Source: Rhopalosiphum padi (lineage: Eukaryota; Arthropoda; Insecta; Hemiptera; Aphididae). Taken from it: a DNA stretch of 64,000 bases. Location of the stretch: assembly GCF_020882245.1 (NCBI RefSeq), contig NC_083600.1, forward strand, positions 30,070,001-30,134,000, in the 5' to 3' direction. Position 1 is the first letter of the stretch. The number at the start of each line of letters is the position of its first letter. This document shows, piece after piece, positions 1 to 14,000 of the stretch. Position numbers and translations under genes: made by a program. The notes beneath the pieces were generated by a model. It had not been told where the DNA came from. It saw only the letters and a program-made list of their open reading frames with translations, and did no database searches.

Positions 1-478
1 GATTTCAACAATAATTATTATGTATTGAAGGTAACAGTTGATATATTTTCTCCGAATTTCGGCGATATAATAATTTTCGTGTACCTAACCAATAGTCGAA
101 AATTAAGTATTCTTCATTAAGTATTCGTGAATATCGTTTTTGTCTGGAGCAATATATACCTAAAAATATTTAATTTATTTTCTATAATATATACTAAAAC
201 CTATTAAATTGTATTCCGTCTGATTTGTTAGTGTATGTATATGTAGGCGCCATACATACATTTTGTCTGGCAGTTGTTACTTAGAAAATAACCCAGATAC
301 TATAGGTACAAAGTACCTACTATTATGAATTGTATACTAATATAAAATAAATATTTGAATATAGACGAGTAATTTAATTTCAAAATAATACATTTACATT
401 TTTTATCAAATTATTTAGTTATAATTTGCATATTTAAAATACACAACGTGTTGTGGAATTCTGAACTCCTTTAGAGGA

Positions 479-545
479 CGCTTCACTTACGTTCGTTGTA
501 TTTGTCTTACAAACGTATAACATGGTAAATTTTACGTTCTATAAT
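479..545. repeat. possible end fragment of the 46866-47175 element family
   Basis: TTCACTTACGTTCGTTGTATTTGTCTTACAAACGTA resembles, with scattered changes, the right tip of the fold-back element read on its minus strand (ATTCACTTATATGTGTTG, then TCATACAAACGTAAATG), and AAATTTTACG continues the match. Only one end is visible, so it would be a solo remnant. Confidence 0.3.
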
Positions 546-3500
546 ATAGTCCATTTAACTTTGTTATATTTAATATTAGAGTGAATTGACTTATTACAAC
601 ATTTTAAATGAAGAATATCATCTAGTGAATCTTATATATTTTTTTTTATATTTAAATTTAAAACGAATTATGAGCATTTTGAAACGTACAAACTACAAAA
701 AAATAATAAAAAAAAAATAAAATGTTTGTAATATCCTCTCAAGAAAACTAAGAAGTCACTATAAAAAGGAGACTAATCAGCCACACCAATACACACCATG
801 TGTAATGTGCAGTACATGGTAATTGGATTTTTAGATATAACACAACAGTAGTTATCACTATTACTTATGATAATTTAGACAATATGATTGTTTTAGATTT
901 TAAGGAAAAATACACGAAACCAATATTCAACGCAAAAAAGAAAAATACATTTTTATATATACTATGTTCACATGTATATAAAATAAAAAATTGTCGTAAT
1001 AAATAACCGATGTGAATGTTATTAAGACTGACACTTTATACAGGTAGGCAGTATACGACGTGTTAATACGACGGAATGTCAAAAAGAAAAATAATTAGTT
1101 AACAGTTATTAAATGTTATAAGTAGTACACGTAATTGTATAGTATACAAATATACAATATATGTGTATATTATATGTATATACCTATAGTAAACACATTG
1201 ATATCGTGTGGTTACAAATAACTATACAATTAAATGTAATCACTAAATACGTACGACTGTTTACAATTTATTGATGTCAATATGCCTCCAGAAATATAAT
1301 ATGAATGGTACATTTTTCCTATACTGACATAATGACAACGGTAAACTTGAATGGAACGACGTTTATGTATCAACGTTGAACATGGCTATACTGAATCATT
1401 CGAGTCAGCGTGTAACATCAGTCTAATAGTACTAACTACAAACTGCTCGGTTATACAATTTTCACTATAACTAATCGCGCGAAATTACTTTACGACTTGC
1501 AACAATGGATTTGGAGATTTGAATCACATCAGGCATTCCATCGTATTATTATTGTCGGTAAAAAATATAAAAAATAAGTTTATACTTTAAGCTCTAAATC
1601 GTGTGTCGAGCTATACGCTTGGATACATTGCCGACATGCACTTGGATTATTATTAATGTATACAGTTTCGACTTGTTGACCATATATTAAATATCAGCTA
1701 TTCGTTTATTTTTAACCTACCAAACGTGTTTCGAGATGTGTCACAATTTTTTGTCTTCTTGAATTCTATATTTCTATCTCACTTTTAAATTTCAATATGT
1801 GAGTGATCAACACTATTTCGAGTACTTACACATTTTACAGTGTTATTTTATCACGTATCATGAACTGTTATTATAAGTCTTCAAGTGCTTACACTGCATG
1901 TACTATGTACATTGTACACAGTTTTCAATATTTTGGTTTTTACCTTCATTCTTGAATATAAAACGTTTCCTGTTACAGTTTTAGAATCTCTTTTCTATCA
2001 GCCGATTACAGTGAATTTAATTATAACTGACATTGACGACTATTTGAACTGCTAAAACCCCAATAACAAGTTCTATCATTATTTATCAATTTATTACGTG
2101 CCTATGAAGGACTGCTACTACGTAACAAATCTGAGATCTCCTTTATTTTAATCATAATATTGTTTTATAAAAAATATTTTACGAATTTGAAAAATAGGTC
2201 AAATCATACTTGAATTAAAGTGTAAAATACCATTTGTGCTTAATAAGCCAATGATATGTTAAATGTAAAATAAAAGAGGATTATTTCTGTATTGTTTTTT
2301 TGCAAAATATTAAATAAATTTTTAGTTTTATTAGGTTTATCATTAGTATTAACTATTTACTATCCTATTAATAGACATTACATTTTATCCTACATTATTA
2401 AATATAAAATATATACAAAGTTTTTATTTTATGATAATAATTATCATTATTATTTTGATAACAGTCGTTGTGGAATAGACAATTACTCCACTAATGATTG
2501 TATTATATTAATAATATTTAATATATTATTTTGATTTTAATTTTTACATTAAATTTCATTATTACCTTCGATTGAGCGAGTATAATATATAATTTTAAGT
2601 ACAGACAGTATACAGTATGTATAATTTAAATCTGAAATTTATATTCTATTTTCATAATTTATCACAATATTAATCTATCAATACTTGCTTAAATTGTTGT
2701 TTAGGTAAGTTAAATAGGTACAGTGAACCTGGACACCTGGTACATGTTTTTTTCAACTTTTATTATTTGAGGTGTCGCCACTGAGCGATTCCTTCTCTCG
2801 TGAAATGTAATTATTGTGCGCGTTGTATATTTTATACAGATTGTAATTTTTATATTTCAAAAATAATAAAAAAAAGCTTTTATCATATTTTAACTTAGTT
2901 ATAGAATTTCTATCAGCACGTTACAATATGTCAATATGCAACAAAAAAAAGTTGTGGTGCTATACATTTTAGAAAAAAATGTATTATGTTAAAATTGTTA
3001 TATCTTATTATTCTAAGCCTGAATAGAGTAGGTGAATAAAATAAAATAATTTTCATGTGATGAAGAGATATTCAATTATCAAATTGTATGGAAACACGTA
3101 GCTATTAGTTTACCCAAAAATGTACATAATCGTTGTTGTATACTACACCTACTTGATTTTGAATTTAAATTATGTATTATGTGTAATGATTGTTATATAA
3201 TAAATTATTAATTATTTAACAAGTAAAAATATCATTATTCATTATATTGTTCTCTATATGATAAATAATATAAAATGTTTAGAATATAATGATGTCATGT
3301 CTTTATCCTTAATCTTACATTCACGTTTACGCATTCTCTTCCGATATCGAGTAGGTATCTATAATAATAATTTGACGTTTTATGCCCAATAGAATTAAAG
3401 CAGAACGAGAACTTCATAAAGAAATTATGACTATTAAATATCGCAGAAGCAAGGCCGGTATGATAGCGCTAGTGCGTCTATCACTATATAAACATAAATA

Positions 3501-5641
3501 TCATTAATAACGATAATAATACTATTATTAATATTGTAAAAATAATAACATGTGTATTATTATCTCCTCTCGGCTTATTCATATCATCGACACCACACTT
3601 GTGTGTAATATGTTTTCCCTTAAGTACCTATCATAAATTCGTTTCCACCGGAGAGGTCACGACAACGATGACGAGGTCGTGTACATCACATACCGGAACG
3701 TATTAATATCTTCCAGTCAGAACTTCCGTAGCTCATTATATTATATAAATATACTTATATATACTCGTACTAACCAATATCGTGAGTATAATGTACCTAC
3801 ACAGGTGTGCATTGTATGCACAACTGAAATCGTGTATCTATTTGTGATTTTGTACATCACGTTGTTTTTTTTATGGTCAACGGATAAAACTATGAATTTA
3901 GTCATCCCGAAGAGTTAATGCTGATTTTTAACGTCTTCTAGAGTCCATGAACATAATATTATGTCTATAGTTTAGCGTAAATTATTGTTATTATATATAA
4001 ATTATGTGATATTATACTATTCTATTGTATTGTCTATCAAAATCCTCGTGACTGCTAGAAAATCCTCATGATTTTATAGTTACATAAGTCTAAGGTAATC
4101 CTTATTAACCTCATAAAAAAAAATCCGTACGTGTGAGTACCTTCAGAATATTAAAGGTCGGCACATTTACTTTAATTATTTTTCTGAATCGGAGAAGAAA
4201 ACAATCATAAAAAAATATCATAAGATATCACAATATCGCAATAGAAAATTAATACTGGGTAAGCTAATTTTTCAAATTTAATATTTTTGCGTTATAATAC
4301 ACAAATGTGATTCTTTTAAAAATCAACACTCAAAAACTAAAAATTATTAGAAATTAAATTTGTATGTATTGGAGGTTTTAGAAAGATATTTTGTATTGGT
4401 ATATGAAATTAAAAATGTATTCTAAAATTTAATTTTTCGTAATAATTTTTAATATTTTAAAGAACCTAAATAAATACTTTTCAAGATAATGACTGTTAAA
4501 AAATCTATCGTGTTTGCTCGTAAGAGTAATAATAATTATTGTTTTAAACAAACATTGTATTATTTTTATTTTTAGCACATTTGTATTATTGTATTTTAGT
4601 TATGTAATGATTATTTCCGGATTGCCAATAAATATATATACTATTTTTAGACTCTGAGAGGAGCAATAAACGTATTGATTTTATCATGATGTGTTTTTCG
4701 TGGATGAGTACAAGATAAGTTGTCGATAAAATGCGTTGATTTTAAAAGCTAAGGTGGTTTTGGATACAAAATTGGATCTGGTGATTGGCTTGTACTTTTG
4801 ACAGATTAAACATAAAAATTCCCAGTTCTTATTTTTAAATTTTTTTTTATGTAACTCGAAAACGAATAACCGTTGGTACTTTAAATTTTTGTCAAATGTT
4901 TATATTATCGTTTTTTATTTATAAAAACATTTTCAAAATATTTCGATTATTTTTGAGTTGTTTGTAAGTACCTATGAGAAAAAATTCTTGAACATTTAGT
5001 ACAAGATCTAACAAAAGTTATTCTTTCACCTATATACAAATACATAATAATATGCTTCATTTCTTTTTATACACATTTCAATTTAGATTTTTAACGAAAT
5101 CCTTAAAATCACAAAATATCACAAACTATTTTACAGCTAAAAAATCATAAATTTTTTATTTTTGTATTTAAGTTTTTAAAAATTTAATACAAGATTCGTT
5201 ATTATAATGAACTGCTTTTAAAGTTATAAGTAGTTTGCATTAAAACTATAAAATCTAAAAGAATTATAAAGACTATTATCTTTAATAGATATAAAAAAAT
5301 TATTATATCAACCTATTATAATATTAAAAGTAAAATAAATGACTAATAACTATATCTAAAAAAAAACATATCACCCCAAGTGATATAGGCTGATATAGAC
5401 TTTTTACGCTTAGAATCGTTTTTCACATTCAATAATATATCATTCAGATTTTTGAGACTTAGGTATTGAAATATTTTAAGTATTTGTTTATTTTTATAGT
5501 TGTAAAAAAAAAAATGAAAAAATTGTAATCATTATTTACGTGTCAACAAATAATATAATTTTACAAGAGAGTAAGAAACAATCTCACACGGTTCAATTAT
5601 ACAAAATTTACCACGGTGACTTGTAGACCTCGATGGTTATT
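546..5641. other. AT-rich non-coding stretch
   Basis: There is no supported gene. A strong plus-strand acceptor at 1978 opens 24 codons (LESLFYQPITV, then DIDDYLNC) to a stop at 2053, too short to call. From memory, 4690-5520 (for example TTTACGCTTAGAATCGTTTTTCA near 5403) resembles an abundant aphid interspersed repeat, but there is no second copy in the window to prove it. Confidence 0.5.
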
Positions 5642-5758
5642 TTATGATTTTATGTTTACTGCACCGTGAATAGTTTTTAAATTTAACAGTAAGACTTCTG
5701 AAAGGTCACTTAACGTTTCATACATTTTTAACGTAGAATTGTAATACATGTGTAAGAA
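5642..5758 (-). CDS. weak candidate terminal exon following 7764-7838
   Basis: On the minus strand CCCAATCTTTTAG (AG at 5760-5759) is a good acceptor. From 5758 the frame is open for 38 codons in exactly phase 0, the phase required by the donor at 7763, and ends in TAA at 5644-5642. It begins FLHMYYNSTLKMYETLSDLS and ends TIHGAVNIKS. Joined to MLMLLTTVIS it would make a protein of about 48 residues with a hydrophobic start. No clear AATAAA follows closely, and an open run of this length arises by chance in a few percent of trials here, so support is limited. It may instead be cut short at an internal donor, or not be an exon at all. Confidence 0.17.
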   Translation of the reverse strand, partial: FLHMYYNSTLKMYETLSDLSEVLLLNLKTIHGAVNIKS

Positions 5759-6504
5759 CTAAAAGATTGGGATTTAAAGGAAAAACGATGATGAGATGTA
5801 GAGATGAGAGATGTGTATTGTGTAATAACTAATAATTAATAAATGAAAGTGTTCATCTATACAAAATACAACTATTAACACGTGCTAAATAATTATTACG
5901 GTAAGTATACGTATCATGGAACTAATTAATAAAACAAATTATAATAGTAAGGCTGAATCAATCGATATTTTATCGAGCTGTGGTTTCGTTGTATTAATTA
6001 GCCAATTAATATAATTACTTAACTTTATACTTAACTAAATAATCACCCTTGATACTTGTAGTAGCTACTTATTTATTTTTAATTCAATCATTAATGTTAA
6101 AGTAAATTAAAAATCGTCTAATCTGCAGTATTATGTTTTATGGACATATGATATATAATTGAACTCAATGGTACGTCAAGAAAAAAATGAAAAATAAAAT
6201 GATATAATAATAATAAAAAAATATTAATTGCGTAAGGTGAATACAAATATTTACTTTAGATTTCTAATTTTGTGGACTTATACTAAAGCCATATTGCAAT
6301 ATGGGACAAACATTAAAGACAACATTTTTGATTTTTCTTATTTTATTAATATTTATTTGTTTATTGAAGTTAATGTATTATGAACTTTTTATGAACAATA
6401 ACTAAAATTGTTAATGTTTTTCCCGTCTATGTATTTATAAAAATATAAAATATAGGTAATATTTGTGTAGTGCGTTAGTGAAGGGAATTCTGCAGCATGG
6501 TAGT

Positions 6505-6702
6505 TAAGCTGATAATATGTTCTGTGCAAAACGACTGCGGAGTAATGATAAGCTTTAACTGGATATTTATGGAAGTTTTAGTTTAAAATGCATTTGTATT
6601 TTATTTTAATATAAACCGACATGTTTTGTGCGAAATTGCTGGAGTAATGATTAGGTTTAACTGCCTATATATGAAAGATTTACTTAACATTTTAAAATGT
6701 AT
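6505..6702 (+). repeat. two-copy imperfect direct repeat, period about 102 bases
   Basis: ATGTTCTGTGC..AA..ACTGCGGAGTAATGATAAGCTTTAACTG at 6517 is repeated in diverged form as ATGTTTTGTGCGAAATTGCTGGAGTAATGATTAGGTTTAACTG at 6621, each followed by a TTTAAAATG. This is an old tandem duplication or two adjacent fragments of one repeat. No coding frame was seen. Confidence 0.6.
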
Positions 6703-7763
6703 AATATCATCATCATATCCAATAGGAAATGCCCCAAAGGATACCTCTGAACTAAAGTTTTAATATTAGTATAGGTAATTGCTGTTTCGTTTCGAAATTT
6801 AGTAATTATGAATAAGAAATTGTATTTCGACATAATCGATAAGTATCCGAGTAAGGTCAGATTTGTATGTATTGATATTATATACTCTTCAACAATATGT
6901 TTACCGTTCCGTAAACATGCGTTTTGCAGCGTTTTACTTATCCCGAATGTGTATACAAATATTTAAAAAGCTGTTGAAGTAAAATAAACAAGGGATTTTA
7001 ATATCCTGACAAGACTTGGTTTGGAAAAAATCACAATTGCTAAACCCACATAAAATATATTATTTAGGATGTGGGTATGCATTTTAAATCTATATCAGAT
7101 AGTTTGTCTAACAGAGCATGACATTAGTTGCAAATATATGAAACATGACGCTTTCTTAGACTTATGTTCTACGTAGTATTTACTGCTTCAATTACAATAT
7201 TATACATGTGAGTTTTTGATTCAATACATTTGTAATGTAATCATATTTAGCATTGAAACGTCAAAATACAAAGAAATACAACTTACTGTACTAGTGCTAC
7301 TAATGTTCAAAAGTATCGTGTGAATTTAATAACTAAGTGTTTGATGTTTTTACTTGTGTAACCCGAGTGATAAAATACTAAGAGAATTTGATAAAATTAG
7401 TAATTACCACATAATTTATTTCAAATTACTTTTATTATGATAAATAGTAATTTATTCAGACCGTTAGTTATAATACAAGTTTGAAAATAATTTTATAATT
7501 AAAAACTTATGCGATTATAATACGAAATGTATTTAATTATAATAAGTACGTTGTTTTTGAAAGATACTTGAAATATTTACTTTGTTTGAAATATCAAAAT
7601 ATATTAAATTCGACACAATGTAATGATAATTTAGCCAATTAAAACTATTTTAGTCGACTGTATTAGATAATTAGAATAATTAAAAATATTATTTTTAATT
7701 TTTGTATTAGTTTTACTAAGATATTTTATGTATCTCAAATAATAATTAGAGATGGGTACTTAC

Positions 7764-7838
7764 AGATATGACGGTAGTCAGAAGCATCAACATTTTGCAA
7801 GGGCGCGTTTGATCTTTGATATTGTTACTTTACGTTAC
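7764..7838 (-). CDS. candidate start-codon exon (5' UTR plus first ten codons)
   Basis: On the minus strand a long T tract followed by ATAATCACAG makes a strong acceptor (AG at 7840-7839). The 75-base exon ends at 7764 before GTAAGTACCC, a near-perfect donor. All three frames have stops near the 5' end, so this is not an internal coding exon. It does contain a first ATG at 7793 in the good insect context TGCAAAATG, followed by MLMLLTTVIS up to the donor (phase 0). Those residues resemble the hydrophobic start of a signal peptide. There is no earlier ATG in the exon. It could be exon 2 of the gene starting at the 36.9 kb island, with a 28.8 kb intron. Both splice signals are seen; the gene identity is unknown and chance cannot be excluded. 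Confidence 0.35.
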
Positions 7839-8342
7839 CTGTGATTATATAAAAAAAAAAAAAAAATAATAATCAATAGAGTTTAAGTCATGAAAAAAAA
7901 AATTAGTACGATGTTCAAAACCAACACTTATTGCTTATATTTATATTTAATATGTTATATTGCTCGCGCAGAGGTTCCTGAACGTTTGAACTGGAAAAAA
8001 TAATGAAAAAAATAACATCATAGAAGAAGATTGTGACAATGTGTTTGTGTGCATCAAAAGAACGTATAACTCAAGGCCGTTAACTGTCGACCTTCAACTC
8101 GATCAAGCAAAAATTGAAAAACATCAGTGACTACACTGGAGGAGGGGACAAACTATATAGCCCTTGGCAGAACAGTAAGCACGTCTGCTGCTGCATTGTG
8201 TTTATTTGGTATATTTCAATCCCAATACTCGTTTAATATGTAATATCTTATTTTAAACACAATATATCTTATAATTTAAATTAACAGCAGTAAATTAATA
8301 ATATTATATAACCAAAATAATATTTTTGTTTTTGTTTACACT

Positions 8343-8372
8343 TGTATCATGCATACATACATACATGATACA
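8343..8372. repeat. perfect 9-bp hairpin with CATA-repeat loop
   Basis: TGTATCATG and CATGATACA flank CATACATACATA. The stem and loop may simply derive from a CATA microsatellite. Confidence 0.45.
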
Positions 8373-9008
8373 TATATTTACAGGTTTAGAATATGTACAT
8401 AATTCATAGTATATTATATATTATTATATTATTCGCTTACAGAATCCTTAAATTTGAGAAGGTTTATTTTTACGATTCAATTCGCAGAAAAAATAAATAA
8501 ATTGATATTATTTATTATTAGCGTGGGTGTGATTAAATTTTCCAATTTATTTTTAGTTTTTAATATCCTTGAAATTGAAAAATGAACATAAAACTAATGC
8601 ACTGATCTCTGATCTGTATTAAAATTCTGCGAAATCAAAAAGAAAATAATTAATGTTTATGCTACTATTATTTATCTGAAAAAATATTACATGCTGGGTA
8701 AAAAATACTCAATATTTTTCGATTTATTAAAGAAGTTATTATTAAAAAAATTAATTTACCATATATTTTTATTTTATACAGTTAATCTATCATTTTTTTA
8801 CTTTAATTATTGCAAGTTAAATATTGATTGAAAATTATTTGTAAAACTCCTTTAAATTACGTATTTCATATTTTTTTTTAATTATAAAAGCTGTATGTTA
8901 AGTTTCGCATCATGATTATTTGCACAATTTAATTTTGTGCTAATATATTACATATTTTTTACAAGACCGATGATATTAAACAGACACTTAACAATGTACA
9001 CAACACAA

Positions 9009-9009
9009 T

Positions 9010-9050
<41 letters not shown>
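9009..9050 (+). repeat. (ATT)n microsatellite
   Basis: Uninterrupted AAT/ATT triplets switch phase once near 9020. Confidence 0.85.
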
Positions 9051-10834
9051 GGAGTTGTTTAAGAAACTGCGTACTTGGACTCACATGAAATTATTATTTA
9101 ACATTATAGGTAACAGCTTCACATTTTTAATTCCTTAAACATTTTCACAATTATTATTGAAACTATTGAGGAAAATTTTTTTTTTTAATTCCGTTGTTTT
9201 AAATATTATCACCATCCTATTATTATAATTATATAAGATTATTATATGTATTCATATTTAATAATTATTTATTTAATTTTTGTTGTCGAAGCATAATGAT
9301 TAGTTGAAAAAATTATTTTAATGAATTAAACATGAATATTATTTGTTTAATTAGCATCATTATATGTTAATTACAAAAAAAACAGTAGGCAATTAGAACT
9401 TTATCAAGTTAAATATATTTATAAGACTAATTTATTTACAAATTAAACTATTGTAATTATTACCAAATAAAAGAAACAATGAATATACTTAATATTATAT
9501 AACATATTATTATGGGTAATGGTTGACTTGATGATAATGTTTATTAGAGTCATCACGAGTCTAGCTTTTCGACATTGATTAATAGTGTTATTGTAATAAT
9601 TATAATAGATGATTAATTTGATATAGGTATTGTTTTCTTATCGATTTCATATTATAGATTAAAGCAAATATTACAATTTGAACCATTGAATATCAAAAAG
9701 TACATACTATAAGGTATTATATAGAATATACTTATAGGATAATACGGTGTCCTTGAATACCTATACGTGTTAGTGTAAATGACACATTATATCCTGTCAA
9801 TTTTTGAACTTGTCATAATAAAACGTATTTCAAACTGTACCTATGCTAGCTATTAGAAATAAATACAATAGTATTATTAATTTTTAGTTTCAAAGATATT
9901 CAATGATTTATTGAATGTAATATTTGTATATGTAAACAGTATAGTCACTAAATAGCACCTTTAACTTGATGAATTAAATTATTCGAAGACCGTTACTCTT
10001 AGAAAATATTTATCACGATTTTCTACTTTTTTTAAAAATTAAAAAGTAATTTGATATTTTAATAATAATTAAAGTTATTTAGTATTTTTTATTAGTTGAA
10101 CAGTTTACCGTAATAAAAATTTAATACAACACAAGGATGTATTAATAGTTTTTTAATATGTATATTCTATAGGTACTTAATTATTATTTTAAATCCCGAT
10201 AAAAAAAGGAAAGTGATCTTTTGTTTAAATAATATATTATGATGTAATTATATATGTTTTAGTTATTCATATAATATTTGGCATAACTAAGTCCAGTTAT
10301 TATCCTAAAAAAAATCTTTAAAAAAAAAAATTACTGGCTTTAAGTTATATATATATATGTCTTCATAAGTATATTGTGAAAATAAATGCTTTTAGCTTTC
10401 GTTCACGTTCACGATGATTACAATAACCCATAGACCTTATAAGTAATAATATATATGATGGCGTTAAAGAGTATATTTCGATAGGATAGTATGGCGCATT
10501 ATATTATAAATTATATATTATAATATATAATATTATACAACATTGAGTAGCATATAGGTTCAGGTTTTACTTTGACTATGATACTGTATTTAAAACGCCG
10601 TGTGTATTGTCGAATTGCGTTGTACTCGTGTAACATAATGCAACCAAAAATTATATATTTGCGAGGTTTAGTTTGTTTGAAATAATAATTATATAATACT
10701 GTTATATTATTATAAGCATGAAACTCGAGAATTGAGTAAAGTGTAATGCGATGTTTACAAATGAAGAAACATTGTATTTGGAAAGGAGTTTGTGCAAAAC
10801 GGTGAAAAAAATAGTATAAAACATAAAGGACTAA

Positions 10835-11067
10835 TACTGGTATTTAGATATTATTAATAACATATATTATGAATGGAAGATAAATGGCGAAAAGGAAGTC
10901 AGAAGAATCAAAAATGCGTGTATAGAAATGAAAAACAGTAATTTTCTTCTTTGCGGGATCACTTATTATTATCGGGCATAGATTTGAAGAATCGGAAGAC
11001 CCTCAAAATGGTCTGTATGAATGCAGGCCCAGAGTATATATTTGAAAAAAAAAGCATTGGTCTTTAG
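10835..11067 (+). pseudogene. decayed LINE (RTE-like) reverse-transcriptase fragment
   Basis: In one frame (10835-10981) the plus strand gives YWYLDIINN then INGEKEVRRIKNACIEMKN, resembling the YLG.II....G....EI..RI..A...F.KMK block that follows the palm in RTE-like LINEs. In the next frame (10975-11067) GIDLKNRKTLKMVCMNAGPE and YIFEKK resemble the L..R....K..VWSV.LYG.E.W.L.K block that comes next. The order and spacing agree, but a frameshift and stops separate the parts and the glycine of YLG is Asp. The fit rests on motif memory, so it is moderate. A possible YADD motif lies at 11845, on the wrong side of these blocks. Confidence 0.45.
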
Positions 11068-14000
11068 TTGTGCATTCATCGGGGATGCGGGGCTCATAGA
11101 CATATTTTAATATAATGCGCTAAACATAATGGGGAATGATCACAGGACAACCGGTAAGCTGCAATTATACACGATTGCACGATCTCTTAACCTCAATGAC
11201 GGTGTTTTTTTAATTAAACTCTAAGAGTATATTGAATATTTATAATACTATTGTATACGAATATGAGAAGAAATGTAATTATATTTTTCGTAGGTCATGT
11301 TGACAAATTCTCCGGAGGAGTGTTACAAAGTAAATTAAAGTACCTACCTATCTTTAAAACACTCAAATTATGTCTTGTTCTGTTGTGCAAAAATTTAAAT
11401 TACGAATCTTACATAGGCGCAATTTGGATTAAATTTATGGGAGTGCTCCTATAGTCACCTATATAGATTATAGTTCATAAGTTATAGTATCAATCTGTTG
11501 TTAATAATAGTGTCGTAAACACATGACTTTTCAACAGCACATAAATATAAGCCATATTTTATACCTACTGAAATGTTTGACGCGCACCTTGATAGATAAT
11601 TTATCATCGATTAGCATATAAATATTATATGAATATAATATATTATGGAAAATTTTCGTTCGGTTTTCATTCACTCTATATTATTATGATGATAAGCTAA
11701 ATGTGAAATTTAAAATGGAGCAAGTAATTCGTTTTTGTTTATATTCACGAACCGCGTGTGACGAAATGGATTCACGTCATTCTTACGCCCACTTATACAT
11801 ATTATTGTTGTTATTATAGGTATTAAAGATACCTACGTACAATATGCTGATGATGTAGGACGCATACACTGAACATAGTTATACGTACAAATATGGTCAA
11901 TTCATTCTATACTACGATTCAGAATATAACATTGTATAAGACGATGAGAGCGAATAATTACTGTTCAAATATCTAATGCACATTAATTAATTAGTTATTA
12001 GTTATAAAGTGCTCGTAATAATAATAAAAAACATAATATTATGATATTACGTACAAAAATACTTTTATTCTGCTCTATATTTATAAAACGAAGACCAATT
12101 TATATTATTTAATACGTACAACTCTGTAAGTATATTATGTTACATTGTTGCTAAATATTTGAACAGTATATTATACTACTGGCACCACTGTAAAAAATAT
12201 TCAAAATTTTAAATTATGGAATACATTATGAAAAGTCATTATTTAAATATTATTTATTACTGAAGAATAGTTAATGCCGAAATTTTGTTCATTGTCAAAC
12301 ATAAATATAATAAAAACAAAAAATGTTAAATTATTAATGCATTCACTCGGAATATCAAATATTTAAATTATATAGTTTTTAATTAATAATTACCTAAATG
12401 TATATTTATAAATAGATATGTTTAAATAATTTATTTTAGCTAAGTAGGCACGGACTTCCATAGTCATCATAAAAATATATCGTTATACAAATTGTTTATT
12501 AAATTAAAAGCTCGTAGTACACGTATAAGTAGTTACCTACATTTTAAATGTATATCTATACCTATAGTATACGTTCGTATGCATTTTAGTGGTATACACT
12601 ACACACATACCGTACTTTAGTAGTACAATTAATGATTGATTGTTCAATGCTAATACCGGCCATAGCACACAATGTATAAGTAACTATAATAAGGTCCGAT
12701 TATCCATTAGATTTTAAAGGGAGAGCGAAATTGTTTTTATAATTTATTAAATTCTTATAAAGTTATAATATACTATTACGATCGCACTTTGATTTTAACT
12801 AATATTGTACTTGCTGTCGTTATTTAAACACGAAATTTAAACTATTTACCAATCTCCAACCACTCGGTAGGTAACATAATAGTCAATAGGTATACCTATT
12901 TCTGTTACGATTAATGCGATATAATATTATTTGCATATGTTCAGAAATATATGGTATAGATTACAATAATATAATGTAATAATGTGTAGTGTGTACCATT
13001 GTCTACTACATAATAGCTACCTACCTATGTATTCAGTATTATAGAAGTGACAATTTAAAAATTATTAAAAAAAAAATTCGACATTCATGCTTTATATACA
13101 GTTACGTACCTACATTTAACGTATGAGACGTGAGTGCATATACATACATATTATTATAATTTAAATACAGAATGTATAATATAATATACATATGAAAAGT
13201 ATTCTATAGTACAATACAAATAATATTATATATTATTATGTTATTACATATTTTCCGTTGTATTCGTGTGTCCGACTGAAACTGAGAAGTGACAAATTAA
13301 TAAAAAATATTGTTTACACTATTGTGTAATACACAAGTCGAGTAGGCATAACCAAATATATAATTCTCGAAAAATCAAAAACTGCAATGATAATATTAAA
13401 TGTCTGTATAATACACACACACACACACACATATATATATAACAACGTAATATCGACAATTATACAACACCTATACGTAAAACCGGTATTTGTGTGTGTG
13501 TGTGTCGCTAAAACCTATTTTCTGAAGACAATAAATATTAAATATATATATATACACACACTAGCAGCCGTACCTACTGGTTTTCATTTATTTATTTTCC
13601 GTGAAAGGTACTTATTTACTCGTGATTAAATAGTTTTATGTAAGTATATAACAGTATAGGCACGCATAATGTTAATGGCGATCCCAAATATATTATACTT
13701 GAAATCTGTATAATTTACTGTTACAAGCACCTGTAATGTCATTTTATAATGGATAGAGGATCAATCGCGTGCGTAATACGCGATGTCCAGTGCGTTTTTG
13801 AACGGTTATAAACACCAACGTTTCTTATGATTATACATATAATATTTTGAAATAAAATTACAATCCGTCAGTGTCACGAGACGTTATTCCGGTCGTCCGA
13901 CCACTATCCACGAAACATATAAATTGCACAATAATAGTTTTAAATTAGACATCGCACTTTTATTATACATTAAATGCTTTCGGCAATTATTATAATTATC

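Noticed and set aside
1979..2055. 24-codon opening after a strong acceptor (LESLFYQPITV)
   Set aside because: Too short to separate from chance; AATAAA follows more than 200 bases later.
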